Part shown: in pieces, positions 63,948 to 64,000 of the stretch | How positions within the stretch are numbered: the stretch's first letter is position 1 | Layout of the letters: every line of letters starts with the position of its first letter | Assembly: GCA_030411725.1 (NCBI GenBank) | Contig: MU839827.1 | Span: 3,913,027 to 3,977,026, forward strand | Direction: 5' to 3' | From: Echria macrotheca | Taxonomy: Eukaryota; Ascomycota; Sordariomycetes; Sordariales; Schizotheciaceae | DNA length: 64,000 nt | Position numbers and translations under genes: made by a program | The notes under the pieces: model-generated | What the model was told of the DNA's origin: nothing | The model's database searches: none | Seen by the model: the letters and a program-made list of their open reading frames with translations, nothing else

Positions 63948-64000
63948 ATGGCGAACCTGCAAGACACCACGGCCCGACTGCGTCGCACGTTTCGGTATCC
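63948..64000 (+). CDS. Possible start of a further gene (partial)
   Basis: ATG at 63948 in an AAAATGG context (A at -3) opens a frame, MANLQDTTARLRRTFRYP, that runs off the window. Too little is visible for identification. Confidence 0.3.
   Translation, partial: MANLQDTTARLRRTFRY

Overview
The window comes from the nuclear genome of a filamentous ascomycete (Pezizomycotina), most likely a Sordariomycete. The evidence is short spliceosomal introns (mostly 45-80 nt, GTRNGT donors, CTAAC/CTGAC branch points), compact GC-rich genes on both strands, a SesA-NACHT-ankyrin NLR, and AT-rich degenerate transposon relics with C-to-T/G-to-A differences that look like RIP. No tRNA, rRNA or CRISPR array was seen.

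Left arm (1-23.8 kb) is conserved housekeeping: the 5' end of a mitochondrial precursor, Mms22/Mus7 (replication-fork repair), a 63-aa membrane protein, COX5 (cytochrome oxidase), TFB1 (TFIIH), KGD1 (2-oxoglutarate dehydrogenase E1), CIA1 (cytosolic Fe-S assembly), mitochondrial ClpX, and the glycogen branching enzyme.

Middle (24-40.5 kb) is an accessory, repeat-rich block. It holds ATP2 (F1-ATPase beta), whose eighth intron is bloated by a fold-back element and repeat remnants and whose tenth intron has a mutated 5' splice site. It also holds a nested palindrome built from two halves of a GIY-YIG nuclease-like gene, a family of TIR elements (two MITE-sized, one carrying a GC-rich captured segment), a TA-flanked AT-rich 748-bp element, two further partial GIY-YIG/zinc-finger copies, and the NLR gene with eight near-identical ankyrin units.

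Right arm (40.9-64 kb) is again gene-dense: a HUL4-type HECT ubiquitin ligase, an endonuclease/exonuclease/phosphatase-family enzyme with a GC-AG intron, a CHY/RING ubiquitin ligase, MZT1/MOZART1 (a three-exon gene too small to show as an open frame), a HET-protein remnant, SPC25 (kinetochore), RRN6 (Pol I factor), a PITH-domain protein, a CCDC25/Jlp2 homologue, uL3m, COA1 and a four-helix membrane protein. Mitochondrial biogenesis is over-represented (COX5, KGD1, ClpX, ATP2, uL3m, COA1), but nothing suggests co-regulation beyond shared divergent promoters.

The most unusual signals are a probable one-nucleotide exon in the CCDC25/Jlp2 gene, the AT-AG intron of ATP2, and the GIY-YIG/zinc-finger repeat family, which is present as at least four fragments and may represent a mobile element.
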